Assembly (NCBI GenBank): GCA_032719365.1
Contig: CM064861.1
Coordinates: 78,054,863-78,118,862, forward strand
Direction of reading: 5' to 3'
Origin: Prinsepia uniflora
Taxonomy: Eukaryota > Streptophyta > Magnoliopsida > Rosales > Rosaceae
Length of the DNA stretch: 64,000 bases
Shown: in pieces, positions 11,738-23,464 of the stretch
Position numbering within the stretch: position 1 is the first letter of the stretch
Layout: every line of letters starts with the position of its first letter
Program-made: the position numbers and the translations under genes
The notes under the pieces: model-generated
The model's input: the letters and a program-made list of their open reading frames with translations, nothing else
Databases searched by the model: none
Told to the model about the DNA's origin: nothing

Positions 11738-14239
11738 TATAAATTTGTGTTACTCTTTTTTTTTTTTTTTAATTATGTGCATTATTATTTATTATCATGT
11801 TTATTATCGTTAGATGAGTGTAAATTTTTAAATTCATAACAGTACTACATAGCTTATTAAATACAACATTCGTATGAACAAAAATGTTATTGTAGTTGGT
11901 GAATAGTGCTAAAATAATTTTAAACTAGTTATTCCAAACCAAGAGCTAGAGAAGTAAATTAACCACAGCTAATGTATAAAGCACATCAAAGGGTCTAATA
12001 ATTAATGCAGCTAGCTGTAAACCAACCCATTGCATAGTTGAATGATGATTAGGCACACAGTAATTAATAACATGCTTAATTAATAAATTAATCGTTTTCT
12101 TCTCATGCACACCGTCGCTAAGTAACAAAAAAAATTCTTAAATTAAAAAGCGAAGAAATGGAGGTTTCAATTCAAAATTAACTTGCAATGAGGGGAGAAA
12201 ATTCATGTAAGATTGTACAATTTTTCAAAGTGAAACTTTTGCTCCTTTTATTCACATTCTCGCATCCCCCTCCCCTCACATGTGACAAATTTTCAAATCG
12301 AACAGATAGACAACTCATATTGAGTGATATATATGGAGCAAGTATGACAGTTAAGCCTAGCATGTAGCACAACCAATTTTGATACATGAAGGAAGTTAAT
12401 TGAGATTTCACTAGCCCAAAACTAGTTGGCAATTGGGGAGGTCTAGTTCCTTACAAACCCTCAGAAGGTTGTGTAATTTTTTTCATGGTATCAGGGTGGG
12501 TTATCTCACGTACTAAACTTAATCGACATACGTACTCCACGTCACCCAATATGTTGTTCATATATTAAGCTTAGAAATTTGCTATAAGAGAGTGTGAGAA
12601 TATGAAAGTAAAAAAAAGGTTTGAAAAGCATTGGGTATCTCCCATTATTAACAATTAATTTTGAGGTGAAATCTGATTAGAAAAAGGTTTGAAAGTAAAA
12701 AACTTTGTCTCTATTCTTGGAAAAAGTGCTTATGATCCATTAGTAAAAAGGGAATGACACTCTCCATTTAACTATGTTTTTTTTTTTTCTTCTTTTGTAA
12801 AGTCTGAATCTTGAGTAATTACTCATTGCATGGGAGTAGTAACATTTTGCAATGCATATTTCTCCATATAACGTGCTTCTGATAGTAAAAGAACTCAAAC
12901 ATATATTAATAAAAAAGGGACTTATATTTGAAGTTGCGCTTGAATTCTGGACATGCATGCTTTTACAGCCATAAAATCCAGAGAGCATAAAATGCTAACC
13001 TTGCAAGAAAACTGACCCCAAATGAATCAACAACTTGTCAGGGCTTGTAGATTGCTTCGAATTTGAATTCGCTCGAAGTACCCGAAGAAAAAGAAAAAAG
13101 AAAAAAGAAAAAGAGAAAATCTAGCTCTATCTTTAATTAGATGGAAGCAGCAGAATTATATATGAAGTTAGTTTTTGTTGTGATTAAGATGCAGAACTTC
13201 TTATTATCTGTTGTTTAATTTACTTTGTTAACTTACATGTGGGAACTGGATTTAGTTTATTAATAAGATGGATTTAGAAACATGGTTCGTTATATAATTC
13301 TGGCACAGCTTGAATATAAAAAAAGGGCACCACTTTACAAGCCACATTGTTGCCGACTGTGGCTCCCAATATCTGGACAGCCTCATAGAGCTATTATACA
13401 AGTGACCAACAAAGTTTTTTTTATTAAACAGCATTATTAATTGTCAAGGCTACTCACCAATATTCCCAGTCCCAATTTCTGGAGGTTATCTCTTATCCAA
13501 GGAACCAAAAAATAATTCATTTTCTGGTATCACACTGCAACTCTGCAAGTCCTACGTACATACTAATCCATCCTCAATTGTTTTTTATAGATATTTACGG
13601 AGAAAGTTTTACAGCCGTTAACGTCAATTTTTGAAATAGCAAAACCGTACCAACGAGGCTTGTGAGGTCAAGTGTAAGTCCTGCGGAGTTGGGGAAGAAG
13701 CCATCATGCCAGAACAGTTTTTTCTTCTTTTCTTCTTTACTGGGTACCAATTAAGGTGGACACACTATATAGGCAAATGAAGACAAGTACACACGAAATC
13801 TTTAATGAAAAATTGCATTAAAATTCGATAGAAATACAAAAAAACAATATCAGATTGTGTTAATATTAGCATCATTACTGTGCTTTCGGACAGGGGAATG
13901 AATTTATTCAAAGAAATTGAGGGGACTCTAATTGGTGAATAATAATTGATGAACACAATTCACAGTTTTTAGGAATATCAGCTGGTTGGCTGTTGGCATC
14001 AAAGACAATAAAAATGGTTAGTTTTATAATTTCTGTAGATAGGGTATCTCTTCCCCAGATCTAGTTGCCAATTTATTTATTTTCCCTCTCATGATTTCAG
14101 CTCACGTCAACGATTATGCGAGAGAGATAGCCAGCCTTATAATCCATTTCCAAATATTATTAAATATTTCATAATAAATGAGAGACTAATAAAACTCAAA
14201 TTTTCACACGAGGCCAGGCTTGGAAATTAGAAACTCTAG
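11738..14239. other. AT-rich intergenic region upstream of the bHLH gene
   Basis: Low-complexity A/T runs (for example an oligo-T near 11755-11772 and an A/G-rich stretch near 13085-13117) and no reading frame with recognisable motifs. No terminal repeats or retroelement modules were seen. It probably includes the distal promoter of the gene at 14521. Confidence 0.6.
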
Positions 14240-14247
14240 TATAAAAG
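14240..14247 (+). promoter_or_regulatory. Candidate TATA box of the bHLH gene
   Basis: TATAAAAG about 280 bp before the start codon. Transcription from about 14272 would give a 5' leader of roughly 250 nt. The leader contains GGGTAATTAAG (14291) and a pyrimidine tract ending in CAG at 14463, so an additional leader intron is possible. Position and sequence support the call, but no transcript data are available. Confidence 0.45.
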
Positions 14248-14520
14248 TGCAGCTGGTGAAGTCCATTTTGGGACAACTTCAAAACCACAAGGGTAATTAA
14301 GCTTCCACATCTTTCTCCCTTCTCAAATCCATAAAATTAAGTCGATGAGACATTTTTCTTTGACATTCCTCATATTTTTAGTCTCTTGCGCACAACTTAT
14401 TTGTAGTTTTCGTCACGAGAGTACGTACTCTTACTTAATTTTGATTTAACCTTTTTTTTTCAGGGTCATCGTGTCCATACTTTCCATCGAATTAAGATTG
14501 AGTGGAGCTGAGCCACGCTA

Positions 14521-16002
14521 ATGGATATTTCATCAGCCAAATGGTTTTCTGAATTGGTATAAGTTCCGAGAATATATATATATATTTTGTTAAGATTTCA
14601 AATAAACGGATCAATATATATATATATATAATAACCCAACAGTACTGAGAGGACAATTGTATTCTTCAACAACATCATGATCTAGCAATTAAATTTTTGT
14701 TTTTGTTTTTAATTTGCAGGGAATGGATGAATGCAATTTCATTAATCCTCAATGCTATTTGAGTTCTCTAGATGAAGGGTTTGTTGCACAAGACCTTGCC
14801 ACTGCACTAATTGGTGAGAATTTCAAGCAATCTTTTTCCTCTGAAAGCTATTCCTCTTACCCAACTTTGACTACGCAAAACACCACCACATTAAGTGGTG
14901 GCACTGGCTCATCCGTTAATGACACTTCCTATGAGACCACCTTAGAGAGGCCAGCCAAGCTTCTCAAGACTAGTAGCTTGAAATCCACCGTCGAGCATAT
15001 TTCACCAAAACCCTCCTCTTCTTCCTCCCAGATTCTTTCTTTTGACAACTCAAATTTTTCGTTGCCTTCAAGGCCTCAACAATTCTGTAACACTTTTGAC
15101 CCTACCTTGAAGCCCAAGGATGAGGCACCTTCCCAAATTAATATGCAATTTTCTCATGCTCAAGACTATGAAATTAAACCATATAGGCAGGGGACTAATA
15201 ATAAGAGGCCTTACTCAATAACTAGAACTCCTTCGCATGCTCAAGACCACATTATGGCTGAGAGAAAGCGGCGCGCAAAACTCAGCCAGCGCTTCATAGC
15301 CCTTTCTGCCATTGTTCCCGGCCTCAAAAAGGTACTTTCATTAATCTAGCTAATTCTTGTCTAGATGTGCAGTAATTCATATTCAGTATCTAGCAACGTA
15401 AACGTTTCTTCAATTTTTTGGCCATAGATGGACAAAGCTTCTGTTCTTGGAGATGCTATCAAGCATGTGAAGCACCTACAAGAGAGGGTGAAATTGCTTG
15501 AGGAACAAACGAAGAAGAGGACCGTGGAGTCCGTGGTTTTCGTGAAGAAGTCTCAACTATCTGCGGACGATGACACATCTTCATGTGATGAAAACTTTGA
15601 TGGTCACTCTGATGAAGCTTCGCTCCCGGAAATCGAAGCAAGAGTTTCCGAAAAGAATGTTCTGATTCGAATCCACTGCAAAAAACACAAAGGATTTGTG
15701 GTGAAAATTTTAAGCGAAATCGAAAAGCTTCAGCTATCTGTGGTTAATAGCAGTGTCATTCCATTTGGTAGCTCCACTCTAGATATAACCATTATTGCTC
15801 AGGTACGTATTAATATAAAATTTTTGAGACATATGATTATGTTGGCAGACTGTAAATCCGTATAATTAATATTTTCGCCTTAATTTTTATAGTATTTTAC
15901 TAATTGCATTTTTCATTTTTGATTCAGATGGATGACGAGTTCAATATGTCAGTGAAGGATTTAGCAAGAAACTTGCGAGTGGCTTTTTTGAAGTTCATGT
16001 GA
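14521..16002 (+). CDS. bHLH transcription factor, clade IVa type (NAI1/bHLH18-20-25-like)
   Basis: Four exons: 14521-14556, 14720-15331, 15428-15802 and 15928-16002. Three GT-AG introns (163, 96 and 125 nt), all phase 0, give 365 residues. The tiny first exon encodes MDISSAKWFSEL, the usual opening of this clade, and joins directly to GMDECNF. The bHLH domain (about residues 189-240) has the basic motif HIMAERKRRAKLSQRF with H189, E193 and R197, the set that contacts G-box/E-box DNA. The intron after residue 216 splits the domain just before MDKASVLGDAI. A C-terminal ACT-like domain (about 284-360) fits a dimerisation role. Known relatives control ER bodies, jasmonate and iron responses, or terpenoid pathways; which applies here is unknown. 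The protein is nuclear by inference. The frame is fully open and looks functional. Confidence 0.93.
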
Positions 16003-16133
16003 CAATATGCCAAATGAGCCTTATCCCAATTACCTAAAACGCTTTCCTTTTATCCCAACCTTTTTTCTACCTCATATTCTCCCAACCTAAATTATATGAG
16101 ATCCATGCATGCCTGCGAGTCACTCTCTCTCTC

Positions 16134-16223
<90 letters not shown>
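16134..16223. repeat. (ATT)n microsatellite
   Basis: About 30 trinucleotide units with one interruption (TTAATA), preceded by a short (CT)n run. It lies 130 bp beyond the bHLH stop codon and may be in or next to the 3' UTR. It is likely polymorphic. Confidence 0.97.
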
Positions 16224-16224
<1 letters not shown>

Positions 16225-16859
16225 GACCATCCCATAATTGCGTCCATTGCTAAAGCTTTGTTTTGCCGTGAGGGTTTCTATATGAATTTGTTGGAGGGTT
16301 CTTTCTTCTTATTTTTGCGTGGTTGACCGGTTGCTACCGCCACGTTGAATTTATCCACCGGCTATTACAAGAAACACTACCACGGCGGCCGGAGATTAAT
16401 ATTAAGTATTTTTAGGCTTAAGCAAAGGAAGCTCAAACTTTGGTCCATATTTTTTTCATGGGGAGAAACAAAGTCTATATGTTCTCGAGGTTGGCTCAAT
16501 TTTTTTTTTGGGGGGCTTATCCATCTGGCTAATGCATGTGAAATTATCCATCTGGCTTCATTTATGTATTAAACTGCATGTTCGTATTTTCTCTTTAATT
16601 TGTTTGAAGGACAACCTAACAATTGATAAGTAAAAGATCGATGGGAACATCTATATTATATTCATCACAAGAATATAAAATTTGATCAAGTAAAAGATCA
16701 AATTTATTATCTCTCATGTATTGTAGTTGTTACTTAATTGTCTTAATCTTTATTTTGTAACGACTGTGAGAAATCATTTGTAACTCCCAAATTAGATATC
16801 ATTAAAAAAAAGATGAAACACAAACTGAAAAGTATGAATATCTTCAAACGATCTATTTA
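16224..16859. other. Intergenic, no recognisable feature
   Basis: Contains T-rich runs near 16448 and 16500 and a repeated AAGTAAAAGATC motif (16629, 16688). The 75-codon plus frame here shows no domain. Confidence 0.5.
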
Positions 16860-18300
16860 CTTCACCTAATTATCTGTCAAAACATCGTCTATAATCAATT
16901 GAAACACTTTCACCACGGATTTGAATATAGAAATACTACTTACCGAAGTACCATAATGTGAGTTCCAACGTGTATCACCTGCACGCTTGACACTAGTTTC
17001 TTGATCAAAACCTTGTCCTGTTTCAAGACAATCATCTTCAAGAGCTTCCATAAGATCATTTTATAGTTGATCTCTAAGTAAATCATGGTGCTTACTCGAT
17101 GCTCCAATAATATTAACAACACTATTAGCCTGAGTGAAGAAAGTGGCAATATTTGCATGGCCTTTTGCCATTGCCACAAGAGCTAATTGAAATTGACATG
17201 CAAAAGAATGAACATAAAATGCATAAAGATTTTCTTTCAAGTTTTTTTCTTAAAGACCATTAAACTCACCTTTCATATTACTAACTCTGTCATAACTTTA
17301 TCCTTGTAGCATGAACATGCTCATGTTGTTGGTAGACATTAGCATCTTTTAATGTGCATGAAGAGGTACCGACAACATGTTGGACTCCAACAAAGCTTTC
17401 AATTACATGTCCCCTTTTGTCTACATAACGAAACACCGCCACCATTTGCTCATTTGTTGAACAATCACGTAATTCATCAACCATTATTGAAAAGAACTTA
17501 TCATTCACATCCTTGGTGATAACATCAATGGTTTCAACCGCACATGCATTAACAAGATCCTTTTGAACTTTAGGAGCTATTAACTTGAAATTTCCCGGAG
17601 CATTTATCAAATAAAACAGCCTTCACCTCCTCATCATAATTTGCAAGAAATGCCATGAGCTCCACATAATTTCCCTTCTTTCTTGAACTTTTTTCATCGT
17701 GAGCACGAAAAGAAAGACCTTGTAGCAACAATAATCGAGTGTAATTAATTGCCGCATTCAAGAATATGCAGTAATTAATACGAGCTTGGTATGATTGCTT
17801 AATCACAATTGTTTCGATATGTTACTTTTGGTTCATAAGATCTTCACAAGGTTGTCTAGCTTGATTATGAACACTACCAACCCTTCCAATATGATCCCTA
17901 AGCTTCTCTTTCTTATTCCAATTTCTAAAACCTACCATCGTGAAGACATTCTTACACACTTACTCAAAATTAGTTTTAAATAAATAGTAAGGAAAGTAAA
18001 ATACAACATCTTTATCCTTAATATACTCTAACCAAATAAACTCATCAAACTAATCATGGTTGAAGCATTGATTGTAACCCAAAATTCTTGTTTGTGGAAA
18101 ACTTCGAGATTCATTTTTGGTTGACAAGGCCCCTTAAGTCGATAGGCTCTTCAAATTTCATTCTAAATGTTATAATCATAATCCAACATTCGATAACGAA
18201 GGCTAGGATCTTCATGAAGATTAGTTAAAATTGCATCCCACTCAATTATTTTTTTTTATGTTGAACTCCTTGGGCCATTGGTAGTAGGATTGTGAGATTT
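16860..18300 (-). pseudogene. hAT-type transposase-related gene (DUF4371/zinc-finger MYM-like), degenerate
   Basis: Minus-strand fragments in several frames follow the order of plant hAT-derived 'TTF-type zinc finger with HAT dimerisation' proteins. Near 17720 is a block with LSFRAHDE...KGNYVELMAFL. Then comes a block (17610-17290) with KDVNDKFFSIMVDE and FRYVDKRGHVIESFVGVQHV. A block near 16980 has GDTRWNSHYGT. These match the conserved GLxFRGHDE, DExxD-type core and DTRWxSH stretches of the family. Frameshifts and stops separate the blocks, and the C-terminal dimerisation part was not found. No terminal inverted repeats were identified. I infer an old, dead element; left and right limits are approximate. 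Confidence 0.7.
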
Positions 18301-18769
18301 TTTCTTAAAATATTGTTTCATAGTTTGTAAATTTTCTAAATGAAAAAATATGTTCTAACAAACCACTAATTCAATAACAACTATGATCAATGAAATCAAA
18401 TCATATCTATAATTAATTGAAAGAGTAGATATTTTAAGGTTAATTGGGTATATATTTTAATTAAAAATGTAACAATTCAACAAATGTAAGGTAATGGCAA
18501 CTTGAAATTTGGATCATTAAAGAAACCAAATTCCACAAGTGTATGGCTGGCCACTTCCGTAGGACTATAGCCCACTGCCCATAACTAACTATATAAGATG
18601 GCTAGGCTAACTTGTCAAAATTTTCTATCCACATCTCCTTTCTCTTCTATTGGTGGACAAAGAAACATAAAAAAAAACTAAGACCGTCAACAATTCAACA
18701 TTCATGTGTATCAATTTATGCATCATGTTGTGAAATACATTCAGAACCCTTTATTAATCAGTAACCCTA
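18301..18769. other. Intergenic, no recognisable feature
   Basis: AT-rich sequence with no frame or terminal repeat that I can assign. A 10-bp inverted repeat containing a telomere-like AACCCTAA begins at 18763. Confidence 0.4.
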
Positions 18770-19720
18770 ATCTTTATAAAGAAAAAGGATTAGGGTTTAG
18801 TATAATGCATAAGGACATATATACCCTTTCATAATTGACTAAATACACTACGTACCCTTACATGAATAGCCCCACCCTATACTATTTACAACACTCCCCC
18901 TTGGATATTTCTTGTAATCATTGTTGTTTGACTACGTGTGTATATGTTGTCTCGTTAAAACCTTGTCAATTAATAAAAACTCTTGGGACAAAAATAATCC
19001 TGGTCGAAGGAAAAAGAGTGCAAAACGCGTTAATTGTAATCACATCGGGATCTCTGGAGGTAGTTGAAGTTGTCTCTTCTGGAACATTGGTAGATTGTCC
19101 GTCTTTGTGATAGTATGCATTAAAGCTGCTACACCAAAATCTTACCCGGTAAACCCAATGGCAAAAACCCGTGGTCAAAGGGAAAAAATGAGCAAATGTA
19201 ATCATGACATGCATTATTAGTGGGGTGCCCATACAAAAAGTGTTCCCTAAATAGCTAACAAAACCGAATTAACAAAATAACCCTGGTCGTCGGACAAAAG
19301 AGTACGCGATGATCATGTGAGTATGCTTCGAGATACTCAGTATACTTCAGGACACTTGGTATTCTTCGGGATACTCCCCATAATATCGACTCCCTCTGAA
19401 ATCAAGAACTTTGTAGATCAGCCAGTCTACCCAAGCCAATGCCATGAACATGCTTTTGGAATGTTTCATTGGACGATGGCTTGTTGTTGTCTTCAATAAT
19501 GAAACTGATCCTTATCTTCCTAATGGAGGTAGCGTTATCTGAGTAGATAATTTTAGGTTCATTATTGGTGGAATGTAGTCCACAAGTGTTTCGAATATGC
19601 CCCGTAATGGTTCTTAGCCATATACATTCACGAGATGCTTCGTGGAGAGCTATAATTTTCGCATGATTCGAAGACGTAGCAATAAGGGTATGTTTCTTAG
19701 ACCTTTAAGATATTGTTGTG
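18770..19720 (-). pseudogene. 3' end of a Ty1/copia element (RNase H tail plus LTR remnant)
   Basis: On the minus strand 19700-19500 encodes the copia RNase H block, including ATSSNH, IALHEASRECIWLR and the YSDNA motif around the catalytic aspartate. A short piece near 19480-19400 (KHVHGIGLGRL) matches the extreme C-terminus of copia pol. A deletion lies between them. Beyond it, 19380 to about 18770 looks like the 3' untranslated region and LTR, containing ACAACACTCCCCCTTGGAT, a motif common in plant copia LTRs. LTR limits could not be fixed and no partner LTR was seen. Stops and deletions make it non-functional. Confidence 0.7.
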
Positions 19721-19739
19721 TTCGCATAATTCGAAGATG

Positions 19740-20358
19740 TAGAAGCTAGCTCAGCCATCGTAGGGTTAGCCACAAATGGCCTTGTATCTACCTGGATGGT
19801 TTCCCAAGACCCTCACTTAGGAGTCCACATGGAGATTTTTTGGTGTAGGGTAGATGGAATACACATGCTCTTATGGATGCAATCTCTTCCAAGTAAAACA
19901 TTGTGATCTCCAAGGGTAGAACCTCGTGAGTCTTGGTGGCAGTTCCGCTAAAATTAGGCATTATGGTTGTAATCGGCAAGCAATCTCGTAGAAGCTACCA
20001 TCTATGCATTATTGATGAGAAACCTGCGCTTCATTTTCATCCTTTTGAACTTGGCAATGAAGTCCTATGTTGTCTCATGTTCATTATGCTTGATGGCAGT
20101 CAAATCACTTATGGTGATTCAGGCTCAATCCTATCGAATTCCTCATGAAACTTGGCTTCCATTTGCCCCCAAGTGTGGATGGATGCCTCTGGCATCCAAT
20201 GTACCAACAAAAAGCATCCCCAAACATGGAACTACTGAACAACCATAACTTGAGGTAGGGATTATCTTCCACAGCCACACATAGCGATGAAAACCTCCTA
20301 ATATGTTCCAAGGACGATGTGTTGTCATCCCCATTAAAGAGTTTGAATGTTGGAGGCT
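19740..20358 (-). pseudogene. Ty3/gypsy remnant: protease-region and gag fragments
   Basis: Minus-strand translation gives a block with VLLGRDCIHKSMCIPSTLHQK (about 19900-19840), typical of the segment between gypsy protease and reverse transcriptase. Next is a gag block (20360-20010) with LEHIRRFSSLCV, LGDAFCWYIGC and HETTQDFIAKFK-like spacing. Several frameshifts are present. The gag reading continues across the solo LTR at 20364-23464, because the sequence after that LTR rejoins in register (LLRNFKPP before TFKLFNGDD). This shows the LTR landed inside an older gag gene. Confidence 0.65.
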
Positions 20359-20363
20359 TGAAA

Positions 20364-23300
20364 TGTAACGACCCGTCCCAAATTCCTAGATTAAATTAGT
20401 GACTAATCACGATTAGTAAGGCTAATCCGTGATTAGTTGGGCGAAATCGGACGAACGATGTAAAATGACCGTTTTGCCCTTGGTCGTGGCAAAACGTTGA
20501 CTTTTCGTTCAGGCGGTCAAATGGACTTTGACCGATGACCGTGAAGTAGCTCGTGACGTCACGAGTTCATAGACTGGTGGCACGTTCAATTCCGACGTTC
20601 GAGGAGGAAGTTATGATGTTCGGAAGTTTAGGGGCATTTTAGTAATTTTGGTTAAAAAGGGGCAAATGTTGACTTTTTGACCAAGAGGTTTGATGGCCGA
20701 GGGCCGAGGACTATTACGTAGATAAGTACAATACGAATCCATAGACAGACGGCATGCTGAAATCGGATTTCGAACGGGGAAGTTATAGGTCACGGAAGTT
20801 CAATTTCACTATGCACGTACTTCGAGACGGGGATGATTTGGCAAAATCTGATTGGGCTAGATATTTTAGGTGGGTCCCATGGATGAGTGACAAGTTTCAC
20901 TCATCCCATTGGTCCAATCCCCTAAATTGTGGATTTATTTAATTAAATAATATTATAATTCATATTTTATAATTAATCTTAACAACTTTCAATCCTAGCC
21001 CTCCATTCTATTTTAATCTCTCAAATCCTCACCCTCCATTTCTCTTCTCTCATCTGATCCATCTCCTCATCAACCATCATCATTTTCTTCTTTTCTTCTT
21101 CAAACCCGCACCCCCCCTTATCCACCATTTCCTTCATTTTTCATTTTCGAACAAACACACCACCCACACCTCACCACCATGAACGTGTGAGCTGAGTGTG
21201 ACCGTGAGTGAGTAAGAGGCTGAGGACATGACGGTGGTTGCTCACGGTGGAGGACGGCGGAGCTCGACCGTGAGGTAAGGAAGTGTTCAAAAATTCAAAT
21301 TTCGATTTTGTTGGTTTTTGTTCGATTCTAAGGATTGGGAAATAATTCTGGGAACTTTAGGAGTCAAATGGGATTAGTTTTGGGGCTTAGGATGGCCGGG
21401 AAGAGCCGTGACGGCGGGGGAAAATCCGGCCACCATGGCCGATCGGAAATGGACGGGTTTTGGTGAGTTTTCTTCGGTTTTTAATGTCTAAAAGGTAGGA
21501 AATGAATGTAGGAAGGTATTAGGATCAAAAGGGAATGAAATGGACCTAAAATAGACCTTGAACCGGTCCAAAAACAACGGTGAACAGTACCTGTGAACAG
21601 TACAGGTTCACCTGAGCTTGAAGATGATGAATAGTATTCTGAGCCTTCTAGGGGCTCTTGGGCCATAATTTGGGGAAGTATTCAACATATGAAATCTTCT
21701 ATTCAATGTAACGAACATTTTGGGACTGATTTCGTATCAATCGGACATCGTTTCGATAGGTTTTGGGTTGTCGAAAGGTTTAGGATCGGTTTAAAAATAG
21801 TTAAAAGTTCGGTAAAATTACGGGGCTTTGGTAGGAGGTTAATTAAGTAGTTAGTAACCTTCTATTACGATTTGGACAGGTTTGGGAATCCCGATGACAA
21901 TGATCGGCTCGGGAGAGCCTATGGCACGTAAATCGAGGCGGCAGCTCGGACGGTCTGTGAGTGGACCTTGTTTTCTAAATTGGTGCATGCATAAATGTTT
22001 ATTATATGTTTTAATACATGTTTGATGATGTCATGGGTGCATTTGTATATGGTTACGTATAGGCACGTATTTCGAGGTTTCTGCCCTATACGGTGCCTAT
22101 ACGGGTCTGTATTTCCTTATTGGGTTTAATGAATTAGATTTGGATTTCAAAAGGATAAACTCGGGTATGGGACCCATTTGGTTTATCTCGGGCATATGAC
22201 CTCAGATATAGGGCACGGTGCCCAGCTGATGTCCTATGTTCGGGCACGAGACCCATGTTACTTTACGGTTTTGATTTTAGGTCAGGGAACCTTAAATGGA
22301 TTTCCAGGTTCATGACGGTTTATGGGAACCGGCATGAACCCTTGTTATGGTATCGTGGTTCATGACGGTTTATGGGAACTGGTATGATCCCTTGTTGGTC
22401 ATTATGGTACATGACGGTTTATGGGGACCGACATGAACCCTGGTTATGTTATTATGGTACATGAAGGTTTATGGGAACCGGCATGAACCCTGGTTATGTT
22501 ATTATGGTACATGACGGTACATAACGGTTTATGGGAACCGGCATGAACCTTGATTGTGTTATTACAGTACATGACGGTTTATGGGAACCGGACATAGAGG
22601 TTATCTATATGTATATGAAAGGAATGTATATGATGGATCATGACGGTTCAGGGGAACCGGGCATGAATGGTTGTGTTATGTATATATATATTCATATACC
22701 TTCCTTTACTTGTTCTATCTCCTCCGGGGAGGGTCGTTGGCCTGGGTGGACCCCGGAGTAGTCACGGAGCACCGACTGAGTGGAGACACCCCCCCAGTTG
22801 GGTTCCTTACTCTCAGGAAGGCTATGATTACTATTACCTCGGGTAGGGTCAGTGGTCTGCGGACATTGATCTTGACTTTGAGAAGACTCGGATTGAGACC
22901 TGGGTAGCACGAGCGTAGCTTTGGAAACCGTGACAGGATTGGTTGTGTGAATTATATGTATATATGATGTATTCTTTATGAGATATATGATATGATATAT
23001 GATGTGTGTTTACACAGGTTTTGGGCAGTGGCCCGTATGATTGGTTTCTTATGGTTTGGGCCGAGTCCCTTATGGATTTGGGCAGTGGCCCGTATGGTCG
23101 TTTTCATGATGGTTCTTTCAACCTTGGTTTTGAGCTTAGTTCCCACATATGCTTTATTTCGGATAAATGGTTTTCAAACGCATGCATGATTTTTAGTGAA
23201 GGGTACAAATGTCTTCTTATGAAATGTTTTTATAAACTCTTGTTTTGTCCACTCACAGCTTTTAATGTTTTGACTGCCCTTCAGATTGACATCGGATGTG

Positions 23301-23464
23301 GACTGTAGCAGAGACCGAGATATCACATACCTCCTACGGATCTTGGCGTGCTCTGATAGCCCGGGAGGGCAAAGGTTGGAAATATCCCATGTCTGACTCT
23401 TCGTGTCAGACGGGAGCAGGGTCATCCCGCACTAATCCCGGGGGGATTGGGATGAGTCCTGTCA
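20364..23464 (+). mobile_element. Solo LTR C (3101 bp) of the long-LTR gypsy family
   Basis: Starts TGTAACGACCCG, ends GAGTCCTGTCA, and is flanked by a perfect 5-bp duplication TGAAA (20359-20363 and 23465-23469). No internal region is attached, so it is the product of LTR-LTR recombination. It contains a 50-bp tandem array (22311-22680) and the AATGCATGCATG and GACGGGAGCAGG modules shared with the other long LTRs. It interrupts the gag remnant on the opposite strand. Confidence 0.93.
22311..22680. repeat. 50-bp tandem array inside solo LTR C
   Basis: Units contain CATGACGGTTTATGGGAACC and GGCATGAACCC. Copies begin at 22311, 22361, 22410, 22460, 22510/22520 and 22570, with a more diverged one at 22640. 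Related LTRs at 48776-48870 and 62560-62650 carry only about two copies. Confidence 0.85.

Noticed and set aside
15459..15641. Minus-strand frame opposite the bHLH third exon
   Set aside because: Shadow of the conserved bHLH coding exon.
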